Source: Carnegiea gigantea (lineage: Eukaryota > Streptophyta > Magnoliopsida > Caryophyllales > Cactaceae). Taken from it: a stretch of DNA of 64,000 nucleotides. A model generated the notes under the pieces. It saw nothing but the letters and a program-made list of their open reading frames with translations, was not told the DNA's origin and ran no database searches. Each line of letters begins with the position of its first letter. The stretch's first letter is position 1. Where the stretch lies: assembly GCA_029747015.1 (NCBI GenBank), contig JAKOGI010000024.1, positions 1,742,003 through 1,806,002 of the forward strand. The letters run 5' to 3'. The position numbers and the translations under genes were made by a program. Of this stretch, positions 31,547-43,165 are shown piece by piece.

Positions 31547-33466
31547 CACATTCTACATTGCTGAGTGGAAATGTAGTACTTATTGAGACTTGTTCTTTCT
31601 CAACTGAGATTATCATCTACGGTACCATGAAGATTATCAACAGATCATATCTGTAACACCCCCAGCCCCTATGGCCAAGAGCGTTGCGTTTTCTTACTTC
31701 CTACTTTACTCTTGAGGCAAAACGGATAGAGTGTTGCACGAAAACTAGTAATTTCCCTACCTAAAAGCCTTACAACAACTCCCTGCATTGAATGAAAACA
31801 TATAAAACTTCTAAAACAAGCTCCACAGCTGCACGTCGGAGTCCACCACTCTACGGGTCACTCCTTCGGAGCACACTAACCACAAAGTTCATTAATAAAG
31901 AAGGAAATCAAATATACAACTCATCGGATCACACATCCAGACTATTGGGGTTTACATCCCAAAATACAGCTAACTTTGACCAAGAAGATATCTAACTAAT
32001 CAGATGGTTGGCTCATACGGCCATACAGAGTGACCCATAAACAATATGCATTATATGAGCTAGAAAACTTAGTTTACAATAATTACAAACTAGGAATACA
32101 TTATATTACACCATTAAACACACAAATCTACTTCTGTATGGTACACATGACTCTTTTTCAAGCAGGGTTAAACTCCAACTCGGCGTAAATGGCTTGACTT
32201 CCACCTGTCATAACAAAAACCTAGGGAAAAAGGGGAAAGACTAATAGGATGAGCAATCACAAGCTCAGTGAGAATTCTCCTACTCCTTAAAAACCAGAAC
32301 CATTTACAGGCAATAATATCAATAATAGTCACATATCACGTATTTGCACACTACTATCATATTAGGAAATTATAATCCCCAATGAAAGATTACCACCCTT
32401 ATACTTCATGCTAGCCCCACAACTCATTCCTAGGCCCTTAATGACCAACCTTCCTTTCTAACAAGCATTCAGGCACGTAATCAAGTAGCATCAGGAATGA
32501 ATACGATGCTTTCAAACACACTTTTGAAAACATAGTGACTCTCGATATATTCCAAGAATAGTTTGTAAATCACGCTAACTTCTTTAAAGCTTATAATTTT
32601 TTCTAAAAGCTCCAAAAACATCCAAATTGGTAAGAAAGACTTGGCCAGAAACATTCTTTCATAAGATATGCACCCTTAAAAGCTTAAATGGTCGATGCGT
32701 TATTAGGACATAACCACACTTCATTTGAAATTTTATTTAAACTATACTTGGAAACACGTTAATAAAATATGTGCAGGATATCTACGTTTGAAAGTTTTCT
32801 TTCTTTTCTGAAAAACACTTTACTTAGCCTCCTGAGGCTCATATTCTTTAAAAGAACTTCTTTTGTAATGGTCCTCTAATGATCCTTATAAGCTTCTCAA
32901 ATCTTATTCAATGTGGCCTCGTAATGGCCCTTAGAAATCTTTCTTATTCGAAATGCTTAAAATGGCAAAATGCCAAATGCTTTTCCTATTTATTAGAAAC
33001 TTACTTATAGCATTAAAAAAACATCTTATTATGCTGGCTAGGGGAGATCTACACTACCCCAAAGTGAGATCGTCACTCACAACTCATGTTATCCCCAGGT
33101 ATACGTACACCAAGACAGTCATTTCTTGAGCCCAGTTCCCTTCAAGGTTTTCTTACGCGTCACACATCAGGGAACAGCTCAAACCAAGATGATCATATCT
33201 TGAGTCCAGTTCCCGGGAATAGCTCGCGCCATCTTTGCGCCGAGCTCCCAATATTAACTTTGGGGGAAACACCTCATGCCATCTTTGCGTCTAGCTCCCA
33301 CCCTTAAGGTCTGGCTAATCACCTAGCACTTTCTTAGCCTTTCAAACATATTTCATTTCTCTTTTTCAGTTGCTTACTTCGCTAAAATCTTACTTTTTAA
33401 CAAAACGATCATAACCTTTCGGAATGTTTATAGTTCATTTTTTTTAAACTTACAAAAACTTCTTAT

Positions 33467-33726
33467 AAATGTAGTAAGTTGGCGAACTCGTAAATCAACT
33501 TTGCTTTTAACTTAAAAGCTTCTTATAAACGAAATAAGTTTGCTAACTCATAAATCAACCTCGTTTTTAACTTAAAAACTTCTTATAAACGAAATAAGTT
33601 TGCTAAAGCGTAAATCAACTTGGTTTTTAACTTAAAAACTTCTTATAAAGATAATAAGTTTGCTAACTCATAAATCGACTTCGTTTTTAACTTAAAAGCC
33701 TCTTATAACGTGATAAGTTTGCTAAT
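33467..33726. repeat. 60-bp tandem array in GL1 left LTR (part 1)
   Basis: About four units of a 60-bp period, each containing taagtttgctaactc, aaatc(a/g)ac, gtttttaacttaaaa and cttcttataaac. The array continues after AL2 at 45015-45080. The right LTR has six units at 51721-52080. Confidence 0.92.
33722..33726. repeat. Left TSD of AL2 (ctaat)
   Basis: Pairs with ctaac at 45010-45014. The 60-bp unit itself reads tttgctaactcg at this point, so the target is the ctaac of a repeat unit. Confidence 0.8.
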
Positions 33727-35557
33727 TGTTCGTGCCAAAAATGTTTTATTTTTACGATACTTTTATACCTGTTTTATGCTCGTTATAATTGTTATTTTCA
33801 GGTTTTTATTTGATTTTATTTTGTCTCGTAAGTTTTGAACAAAATTAGAATAATTATGGAAAAATGCTGAAAAAATGCCAGGAATGGAGAATTGGGTCAA
33901 ATTACCTTCAGCCCGTTAGTTTAGCCCAGAAAAAGAAGAAAAAAAAATTGAAAAGAAAATACCCAGTCGTGCCTGTCGCATGACCATACCCCCTAATGCG
34001 TGCCGTTCACGTGACCCCCAAATTACCTCCCCTAAACCTTCTCTCTCCTCTTTCTCGATTTTCAGAGGCCTAGAACACCAGAGAACCCAACATCCCTCCT
34101 ACTCCATTTCTCTCTTCCTCATCTCTCCTCTCTCTCGATCGAGCCACACACCACTATCTCCATCATCGTCGACCACCTTCATTCATGCACCTGCCAGCAC
34201 CGAATTGCACTCCACACAGCCAGCACATCATCAATATCCACTGTCCACGATCGCCAAGATTGAAGGGCCGAGATCGAAGGAAGGGGATATAAAAGGAGCT
34301 AGCGGCGATTGAGGGAAGGGGATGAGGTTTTAATTAGGGTTAGTTTTATGTTATTAGGTTGAATTCTTAGGCTGTTCTTCATTTTAATTTCAGTCGTTAG
34401 TAGTTTAGGGTTTTGTTTTCATTTTGGATTTCAAATGTCAGATTCGCAATTTCGTGTGTTCAGAGCTTAACCTGTAGTGATTTCGTGTCATTAGGTTACG
34501 AATGATTTGTTTTCTGGTTTGAATCCATTAAGTTCATATTGATTTTGTAATTTATGCTTGAAGTTATAGATGGGAATTACTATTCGTATTGTTCTATTCT
34601 CCCCTAGTTTCGTTAAAACCTGAAGATTCAATGGCGATTTCACCATTTTTTTCAGCGCCCTTGAACGAGCTTGAAACAGGGTTCTAGGTTGGTTCTTGCT
34701 GAACCTGATTTCCCTGTCCCCTATTGCTCAATTTTTAGGTTCTGTTCTTCGAGTAGCTCTGTTTCGATTCGGTTGCTCCCCCTTCCCTATTTGCAAGTCA
34801 GTTCTATTCGACTATGGAATGGGTTAAATGTTCATGGAGGCTGATTTTCATGATTGTTGTCCTGCTTTGGTTTAGTTTGCAAGTCAGATTGGTACTGCTA
34901 CTTGACTGCTTTCAAATGCATACTTAGATCAGTTGCTTAATCCGATTTTGGGGGTTTGATTGTTGATGATGATAATAACTGAATGGTTTGATGGTTGGAC
35001 TCGTTTAGTTCAAGTGATTTGGTCTGATTTGGTTCGAGTGATTTTGGGGATTATAGCTTGACTTAGGTTGCTATGCTTTCAACGCATAGATGGCTTGAGT
35101 ATGGCTTGACATGGTTAGATTGTTGCTTGGTTTGACATCTCTCGATAGTTCAAATGATTCACTTTGTTGCTAGACCTCGTTCCTCAATTTAGATTGCTTA
35201 AGATAGTTTAATTGTATTGATCTATGTTTTGTTTTTTCTCATTTTTATTCCTTCAAGTCTATCTCCTTAGGTTTCCTAATTGTGGGGTGTAGTAGCTTGG
35301 TTTGGTTACTTAGATTTCATATTGGTTATTTCTTCAAGTTTTCCTTGTTGCTAGCTTATTTCTTTTTGTTGAGGTTCTATTAATTGCTTAGTTGAAATTT
35401 TCTAAATCAAGTATTTCCTTAGGTTTAGGTAATGTTAGTGTTAGAAATTTCAATGACCTAAATCTTTTCTATCGTCCCCGAGGATACGACCTTTAAGTAC
35501 TACAGCGAAAGTTGTATGCTTGCAGCTTTTATTTTTCACTCAAATTTATAACTTCCA
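33727..35557 (+). repeat. 5' LTR of AL2
   Basis: This 1831-bp LTR starts tgttcgtgcc and ends acttcca. It aligns throughout with 43166-45009. It carries a TATA box at 34288. Confidence 0.9.
34288..34295 (+). promoter_or_regulatory. TATA box in AL2 5' LTR
   Basis: tataaaag in the context aaggggatataaaaggagct, repeated in the other LTR at 43727-43734. Sense orientation, about 560 bp from the LTR start, a plausible core promoter. Confidence 0.6.
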
Positions 35558-35563
35558 AGTTTT

Positions 35564-35580
35564 TGGTGCCGTTGCCGGGA
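35564..35580 (+). promoter_or_regulatory. PBS of AL2 (tRNA-Asp type)
   Basis: tggtgccgttgccggga, six bases after the LTR end, differs by one base from the tRNA-Asp complement over the first fifteen. AL1 and AL3 have the same site at the same spacing. Confidence 0.88.
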
Positions 35581-35784
35581 ATGACGGCCTGAGATTCGGT
35601 CATATTTTCTTTTTCTTACCTACTTTCTTGTTAGTAGTATAGATCTTGATTTACTTCCTTTATTTCATTATTAATTATGACTTTGTTTATTTCATTTCTT
35701 GAAAAATCCAAAACTCCAAAAAAGTTAGAAAAACTTGAAAACCCCTAAAAATTGAAAAAACCTTAAAAACTTTAAAAACTTCAA

Positions 35785-36289
35785 ATGCTGGTTTTCTATT
35801 TCCCGCAATATGAGCATGAACCTTTTTGGAGTTATCTTTCAAGACTTAATGATTATCGTGCTCAACTGAATCATAAGTTTGAAAAATGGGAAATTTATGA
35901 GGTCATTGCTGTAAGTCTAAATGTTAAGTCGAGGTGCTATGTTGAATCAATTTGTTCTGGAGGTTTAATAGAATTATTATCTAAAACTTAAGATGAAGTT
36001 TGGATTTCTTTGAAAAACTAGCTTAGGAAACCTATGTATTTGAACAAGCTAACGAGCCTTTTAGATACCCAACTCATGAAAAGTATGATTTTCAAGCTAA
36101 TTCTTACCCTTCAGACCACTTTGTGAATTCATATGACCCATCTTATTATTATATGCCTCCTGTTTTGTGCGATTATTATGAGTCTCCTGATCATGATGCT
36201 CACATTTATCCTTTTCGTGCTTATGTTGATGCTACATGCGCAAGCTTTGAAAAGAAGATTAATGATATGTCTTATCAAATAATAGAACC
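35785..36289 (+). pseudogene. AL2 gag N-terminal part and degenerate zinc knuckle
   Basis: It opens MLVFYFPQYEHEPFWSYLSR, LNDYRAQLNHKFEKWEIYEV, IAVSLNVKSRCYVESICSGG and LIELLSKT, then a stop. This is the Athila-type gag start (WSYLxRxNxxxAQ...ESxCxGG). Later, in another frame, come CDYYESPDHDAHIYPFRAYV and DATCASFEKKINDMSYQII, where AL1 keeps a true CCHC knuckle. A one-base shift at 36288-36290 passes into the next open frame. Confidence 0.75.
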
Positions 36290-37027
36290 ATGAAAGCGAG
36301 AATTGCTGCATATTCTCAATGTTTTAACCAAAGTAGGGAGACTTATAGTGAGCTTGATTCCACTTTAGGATCTCCTGAACATGATATTAGTCTTAATGAT
36401 GATTTTGAACCCTCTTATTCTGCTAGGCCTAACTTGACTGAAGACATGTATTTGCCTAGTCCAGGTCAAGAGAGTGACCTTCCTATGTCTCTATCACCAA
36501 ATCTTGCACCCTGCCCTAGCTCACCTGAAGGCGTCACTAATGATGTCCTAGTTTCTGCCAATTCACCCACCACTTTGAACGACTTTTATGAATTTGATAT
36601 GGGTGAACAATCTGATACTATTAGTGAGTTAGATATAAGCATTACACCTGAAGTTGAGCCTTGTAATTTAGATGAGTCACAAGAAGCTATTTCACAGGAG
36701 TTATGCGATGAGGTAACTGAACCCACTATTTTAGACTTTGATAATGATATTCTTTATGCAGAATATGAATCTTTTTTATGTGGATTTGAAACATTCTCTT
36801 TTGATCCCGTCATTCCTGACCTTCTGTTCAAATTAGATGACAATATTCTGTATGTGGAATATGATCTTTTTCTTAGAAGGTTGATATCTATGGAAGTTCT
36901 TATAATGGTTTTTGTACTGATTATGAGTCCTTCTCTTTTGACCCCATCCAAACTGACTTCCTTTTTAAATATTTCAAGTCTAAATTTGTTGAGTCTGGGA
37001 TCATTGCCACTAAGAATTTTGCTTTAG
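36290..37027 (+). pseudogene. AL2 acidic linker and start of accessory module
   Basis: A 245-codon open frame that continues the gag helix (MKARIAAYSQCFNQSRETYS), then a Pro/Ser/acidic stretch (LGSPEHDISLNDDFEPSYSA, SLSPNLAPCPSSPEGVTNDV, SDTISELDISITPEVEPCNL), then DFDNDILYAEYESFLCGFET and LDDNILYVEYDLFL, a duplicated D-[ND]-x-I-L-Y-x-E-Y motif. The last 50 residues run out of frame relative to AL1. No pol similarity. The function is unknown. Confidence 0.6.
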
Positions 37028-37038
37028 GCTAGACTCAT

Positions 37039-37410
37039 ATGCATATTGGACTTAACAGACTTGCGCAATATACACCCCCTATGTTGTCTAGACTACTTGT
37101 TTATGCTGATATAGTTTCTAGGCCAATGACCTCAATACTAGCCTGTTCTGAGTATGTTCATTTCCTTTCTGATTGGGCCCAACTGTCCGATAAGTTGAAG
37201 CGGGCCCTTACTTGTGCTTTGTTGGCTAGGTGGATGTACTTTTTCTGGCTCCAACTCACTGCTTTTCACTGTTTCTATGTGATTGAGAGTTGGGCTTCTT
37301 TATTTGATATGCTGCTACGTGCTTTAATGAATTTTGATTTGAGTTGCATTTTTCAGCTTAATATGGAGTGGTTGATGCTCCATAAGCCTCATGTTGCCTC
37401 ATCTTCATGA
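37039..37410 (+). pseudogene. AL2 Trp-rich tail of accessory module
   Basis: Open piece of 123 codons: MHIGLNRLAQYTPPMLSRLL, then MTSILACSEYVHFLSDWAQL, SDKLKRALTCALLARWMYFF, WLQLTAFHCFYVIESWASLF, DMLLRALMNFD, MEWLMLHK. It is the counterpart of AL1 23110-23430. The Met at the start follows a break, so it is the C-terminal part of a longer protein and not a separate gene. Confidence 0.65.
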
Positions 37411-37948
37411 GGCGTAGTTTGGGTACAACCTGTATCCAACCTGGTATGATAATTCCACCCTCCCTTCTTCTCTTTTTCATTTCTTTTCTTTCTTTTTTGT
37501 CCTTAATTATAGATATTTAGGACTGTGAATATATTGGGTGATCGATCTTGAAGAGCAATTTGGGATTTGTTGAGCCGTGGGGCCTATGGTCACCCTTAGT
37601 GGTGTTATGATTTTGTGAATACTTGTTAGTTGTGGATATCTAGGATGGTTTTTATGTTTCAATTTGTTTTGTTTCTTTTGCTAGTTTTTGTTTCCTTTTT
37701 ATTGTCTTAATGGGTGCGTTTTGGTTTTGTGTTTGTGTTTCTTTTCTTTTGAGTCTTGTTTTGTTTTGTTTATGGTTAGTTTATTTAGTTTGATATTGTT
37801 TTCTAGTTTGGAATTTTGTAGCCCCTCAGTCTTGTTTTGTTTCTATTTCAGGTGATTATGTTTGTTTTGGTCTTGATTGGTTTTGTTTTCGTTTCGGTTT
37901 TGGTTTTTGTTTTCCTTTACTTAGTTATTGTGCTTTTTGATTTATTGT
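37411..37948. other. AL2 internal G/T-rich non-coding region, left part
   Basis: tttgttttggttttg-type low-complexity sequence, interrupted by the solo LTR at 37954 and resuming at 41946. No coding frame is supported. Confidence 0.7.
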
Positions 37949-37953
37949 GTATG
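37949..37953. repeat. Left TSD of solo LTR (gtatg)
   Basis: Exact match to 41941-41945. Confidence 0.92.
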
Positions 37954-40900
37954 TGCAACAACCCCAGCCCCTACGCCGGAAGCGTTACGTTTTCTTAACT
38001 TCTTATGCAAATTTTTGGGGCAAAACGGACAGAGTTTCCCCGAAAAACTGACCGTTTCCAGGCTAAAAGCCTTACAATAAGTCCCTGTAATTAACGGAAG
38101 CGCAAAACATTAAAAGAAACTCAACGGCCACACGCTGGAGTTCATAACTCAACGAGTCACCCGCTCGGAGTACACCAAACAGAGTAGTTCTTTAATAAGG
38201 AATAAATGAAAGATACAACTCAACGGTTCACACAACCGGAGTATTGGGGTTTACATCCCAAAACACAACTACCTTTAAAAAAGAAGACATCTAACTATTT
38301 AGATGGTTGGCTCATACGGCCATACAGAGCAACCTTTATACCATATGCAATACATGAACTAGCATAATTATTTACAGTCGTTTATAAACTAAGAATACTG
38401 TACATGGCTTCATTAAGAACATAAGTAGGCACATATGACTCTTTTTCAATCAAGGGCAAACTTCAACTCCGCATAAGAGGTTTGACTTTCACCTGTCACA
38501 AAGAAAACCTGGGGAAAAGGGGAAAGAGTAGTGGGATGAGCAACCACACGCTCAGTGAGTGTCCCCCGACCCCCCTTAAAAAACCCAAACCATTGTAGGT
38601 AATAATATCTTTAATAGTCACATATCACGTATTCATACTTTACTATCATATTAGGCATTCGCGGAGTTCTTATGAAACACTACTAACCATAAACTTTATT
38701 TTAGCCGTTAAAACTCATGTTTAGGCCTCTGAATTTTTTTAACCAACAAGCACTTAGCACATAAGCAAGCATCGAGGGCTAAGCATAAAAACTTTCTTTT
38801 ATAGCTTAAGCATAGGGATCTCTCTTTTTCATAAATATAACTTCTTAGCATTCCATTTAAACCATGCATAAAACCTCATTCATATGATGTGCACATAAGG
38901 TTATCTTTTTATTTCATAATCATACTTGTCATGGTATTTCATCCATTTGATACGCATAAGGCACACACACATTTCAAGTCTCATTCATAGGGTATGCGTG
39001 AACATGCTCATAAGGCTTTCTTTTTCATGATCGTATCTTATTTAGCATCTCATTCATAAGTTATATTTGGAATGTTCACATAACGCTTTGCTTTCATTAG
39101 CATGCTTTATTGAGATTTCATTCATATGATATGCACCAGCATCTTTCTTTCTTTTCGTGAAAATACTTCACTTAACCTTACTTGAAATCTGATTCACATT
39201 TCATTCATAAGAAAAGCACATAACATGCACAGAAAACTTTTCTTCTTTTCTTGAAAGCACTTTACTTAGCCTCTTGAGGCTCTTGTTCTTTCAAAAGACA
39301 TTTCATTTTGTATTGGTCATACAAAGACCCTTATAAGCTTTTCATATCTCATTTTATATAGCCTCTTAGGACCCATAAAAACCTTCTTTCCTTTCAAAAC
39401 ATATAAAATGGCAAAGTGCCAATTGCTTTTCTTTGCTTTTCAGGAAAATACATCTGACATAAGATCATTACAGGGTGTTGATTGGGTGAGATCTATTCTC
39501 AACCCCATAGTGAGACCTAACACTCACACTTAAGCTCTTACTCCTGGGATGGCTACATATAACACATCGGACCATTATGTTACCCTCGTCATGGTCTTCT
39601 AAGGTCTCCTAGTACTAGGACTTATCTCTTAGGCTAACATCATTCATATCATATCATATTGTCCGAAGCATATTATCTTAGCCAATTTAAAGCGTATCGG
39701 CCATAACGGATAATAATTTTGCTGCCTCCCACAGCGAAATACTTTTCATACAACTCACGCATTTATAAAACCCTTTAGGGATTCCCCCGTTTGAGTGAGT
39801 TCACTCCCAAAACTGTATTCATTTAGTTAAAATAGGCCATCATACACTAATAATTATGGCTACTATCATTTCAAACCATGAAATCATTCTTTGAAAAACT
39901 CACCCTTATGCACATAATTCAACTTGAGAACATCGAAGGGAAGGGGGTGCACATGCATCACATTCAGCTCTTCATAATCAATTCAACGCAATGAGCCACA
40001 CATGGCCTCGCAATCCACACGATTGCGGTTAATTCACAACGCAGACTCCCTCCTTACAAGCACTGTACCACAAGAACCTCGAACCACTCATAGTTCTACC
40101 TCAAACCATCCAACTACCATCTCAATTTTCAATTCGATAATCATAACATTTTACCATACTAATTTATGAAAAGGTAAGGTTTAGGTACTTACCTGGGCAA
40201 GCAGCACCACTCAGCGATGTATTACAGCAGGCATACATACGCATACATACCATCACATCCACATATTAAAACTATAGCTCTTTACTTAGCAATTCAAACA
40301 TAATAAGGCTCTAAGCATTTTCAAGCATGATTGGGCTGTAAGCATTTTCAAGTATGATTGGGCTCTAGGCATTTATAATTTACTTCGAAGTTAGTAAGTC
40401 ATTATGGGATAGTTAAGCATATAGACGATCGTGGATTGGCTAAACATTTATATACATTAATTTTAAACACGTATGATGCACTTCGAAGTTCATACTCAGG
40501 CATGAATTAATTGTATAGATTCGAATCAAAGCTAATCGTACATACTTTACTTCGAATCAAAACTTTCAGCTTGATTTAACTAAATTGATTCAAATCGAAA
40601 CTAAACATATTAACTTAGCTCGAATTAAAATCTCAGGCATACATTAACTAAATTAATTTAAATCGAAGCTAAACATATATAATTCATTTCGAATTAAAAT
40701 CCCATGCATGAGTTAACTAAACCGATTCGATTAGGAACTAAACATATGTAATTCACTTCGGATTAGAATCCCAAGCATAAATTAACTAATTTGATTCGAA
40801 TCGAAGCTAAACATATATAATTCATTTCTAATTAAAATCTCAGGCATAAATTAACTAAATCGATTCGAATCGAAGCTAAACACATCTAATTCACTTAGAA

Positions 40901-41452
40901 TTAAAACCTCAGGCATAAATTAACTAAATTGATTTGAATCGAGGCTAAACATATTTAATTCACTTCTTGACATTTCTAACGAATTTAGCCAACCCTAATC
41001 TGACATGCAACATCAATCTGCTGAAAAACATTTTTGAAAAATATTAATAGCTTAGGAGGCGAGAAACACCCACCTGAAATTGCTTGATTTTCCACTTAAT
41101 TGGCAGCAACTCACGCCCTAATACCCCTGAACTCGAACCCCATCTCAGCTACTCACTAAACCCGAAACCCTAGCTTCGACTGAGTGGTGATTGTGGCTTA
41201 TTCGGGCCGGAATTCGACTCCCAATTTATAGAGGAGGTCGTTTGGGGTATGGGCTACCGGATTCTGGCACGTGGGTGGCCAGTTTTCGGGTGGTGAACGC
41301 GTGTTTTTGGGTTGTTTGGCCGTGAGAAGTGGAGGGCAATGGGGTGGTGGTGTTCGGCGGTGGTTGTCGTGGCTGAGGGGACCAGGCGTCCCTTTCTCTC
41401 GTTGGCGACAGGTGGTGGTCGTCGGTGACGCCAGACGGCCACCGGTGGCCCC

Positions 41453-41486
<34 letters not shown>

Positions 41487-41940
41487 CAACGGTAGAGGGA
41501 AGAGGAGGAGTGGTGTCGGAGGGGTCTCGGGTTTGCCTGAGACCCGAACTCAAGCCCCCTCCCCTTTTGTTATTTCTTTTCCCCTTTTTTATGGCTCAAA
41601 TAACATAATTCATCCAAGTTTCAGACCCAACCTCGTTAGCGATTAGACTAAACTCGTGTTGAAGCGTCCCACAACTAAAATTTCAATTTGGATTTCGGGA
41701 ATTGACTAAATAAAACGAAAACGATTTTCGAAACTCGGGTTAGCATCGATTCAATAAATTTATAAATAAGTAACGTCAATAATAACATAAATCATATAGT
41801 CGTTCTTTTTTAATGAAATTAATCATTAAAAACCCACACAATTGACTCAATACTCTTATCAAAAAATAATTCAAATGCAGATTTGTAAATTCAGCAACTA
41901 AAACAGTTAGTAGTAGTAGACTGAAGGTGCAGCCCTTACA
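37954..41940 (-). mobile_element. Solo LTR related to GL1
   Basis: A 3987-bp LTR starting tgcaacaaccccagcccc and ending agcccttaca, with an exact 5-bp TSD and no internal domain, so it is left over from recombination between two LTRs. It aligns patchily with the GL1 LTRs at the start (aaaacggac.gagtt, ggttggctcatacggccata, gttgactttcacctgtca), in the middle (tgaggctc, cgcaatccacacgattgcgg) and near the end. It carries its own 69-bp tandem array and a GC-rich block with a (GA)n tract at 41455-41486. It is a diverged subfamily. Confidence 0.9.
40490..40975. repeat. 69-bp tandem array in the solo LTR
   Basis: About seven units of 69 bp, each with aattaactaaat, gattcgaatcgaagctaaac, aattcactt and aattaaaatctcaggcat. 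It lies in the same relative part of the LTR as, or close to, the 60-bp array of GL1, but the unit differs. Confidence 0.9.
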
Positions 41941-41945
41941 GTATG
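41941..41945. repeat. Right TSD of solo LTR (gtatg)
   Basis: Exact copy of 37949-37953. Confidence 0.92.
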
Positions 41946-43165
41946 GGTTTATTTTGTTTTGGTTTTGATTTTAGTCATTTAGTGGTTTGCTTTGTTTTAA
42001 AGTTAGTTTTGTTTTTGCTTTTGTTTTGAGATTTTGATTTTGGTGATTTTATGTTTGTTTTTGGTCGTGTTTGTGATTTGTATTGGTGTTCTAGTTTGTA
42101 TATATTTGTGGTTTAGTGTGGTTTTATGGTTGTATAGCTGATGTGCTTCCCTTTCAGCGCCTTAGTTCCCATAATGAGGACATTGTCAAGTTTTGGTGTG
42201 GGGTTAAGGCGCCCATTTTGGAAAAAATTTTGAAAAATTCAAAAAGATTTCGGTTTTGTTTTTTGGGGATGTTTGTACTCTTTCTGATTAGCTTAAATCC
42301 CCTTACTTTGGTTATTAGCTTGTATAAAAGTAGGATGTGCATGATAGGTCTCTGACCTTAGTATGTCATTCTAAGCCCTAGTTCTAACCCCAATGTTCAG
42401 TATAGATTATGCAATCCAATCTTTATCTATCCTTTTATCATTATCTTTAGGTCTTAGGGTTATGACACAATTACTCGAGAAAAATAATGAATAAATATTA
42501 TGAATAAAGAAGAGGAAAAAAAAAGAGATGGAATAAAATTTGAAATCACAAGTGTCCCTTTGAGGCATGCGCTACTGGCGTTACCCTTTGAGGGACGTGC
42601 TACTCGGTATTACCCTTTGAGGCAATATTACTACTAAGAAAGCTTGCTTCCAATGTTAATATGATAATGATGTAGTTGTGTCAGTGAAGTGGGATTGAGT
42701 CTAATTCTGGTAAATCTAAGCCCTCAGATGATGATACACTTGCACACGAGCACGGGGATGGATTCATAATCTTGATGTTCAATGGGGTGAAAAATTAGTG
42801 CTCTAATGTCATTTTTGAGGTAGAGGGCTTTGAAGTACATTCTGTGCATTTGCAGGTCAATAACCTGGTTACATTGGTGAATTAGTTGATTAGAACGTAT
42901 GCATATCTTCCCATAATTTTGTACATATTAGTTTTTAGAAAAAACCAAAAAAATTTTCTTTTATTTTTGAAATAACTTTTGTGGGTAGTTCACTTGAAAA
43001 CCCTCACGAGACCTCACTCGTCCACTTGGGAGACCGAGGAGTTTAAGGGTTTGTTGCATTTGCTAAATGCAACCGTGACTCCTACGGCAGTGAGTTAGGA
43101 CTTTCTTTTTCTTATTCTTGGTTAGTTTTACTCGAGGACGAGCAAAAGCTTGGTGTCTGGGTATT
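41946..43165. other. AL2 internal non-coding region, right part
   Basis: G/T-rich, then a conserved 'gaggacattgtcaagtttt' word shared with AL1 (antisense, near 22890). Three 29-bp units lie at 42553-42639. The end (gaggacgagcaaaagcttgg, then tgtctgggtatt) precedes the 3' LTR and should include the polypurine tract, though it is not purely purine. Confidence 0.6.
42553..42639. repeat. Three 29-bp tandem units in AL2
   Basis: Units share ta/tgccctttgag followed by a variable part with gctactggc or gctactcgg. A single related unit appears in AL3 near 56560-56600 on the opposite strand. Confidence 0.7.

Larger units (their letters stand above)
31652..33726 (-). repeat. GL1 3' LTR, outer part
   Basis: It starts tgtaacacccccagccc and aligns with 49872-51970 of the other LTR. 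Compared with that copy it lacks about 88 bases near 33100 (partner 51305-51395). It ends inside the 60-bp tandem array where AL2 is inserted. Short antisense open frames here are copies of the same LTR sequence and are not called genes. Confidence 0.9.

Noticed and set aside
31084..31616. Long Tyr/Ile-rich open frames on both strands
   Set aside because: They are translations of the (TA)n and (GT)n microsatellite.
33980..34312. Ser/Pro-rich 110-codon frame in the AL2 5' LTR
   Set aside because: CT-rich U3 sequence just before the TATA box; the partner LTR has a different, shorter frame.
35564..35580. tRNA-Asp-like sequence as a possible tRNA gene
   Set aside because: Only the 3'-end complement is present, next to an LTR, as expected for a primer-binding site. 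The same holds for 25452-25469 and 63853-63869.
41226..41646. Overlapping open frames in a GC-rich and (GA)n block
   Set aside because: Low-complexity LTR sequence in the solo LTR; frames are open on both strands for composition reasons.
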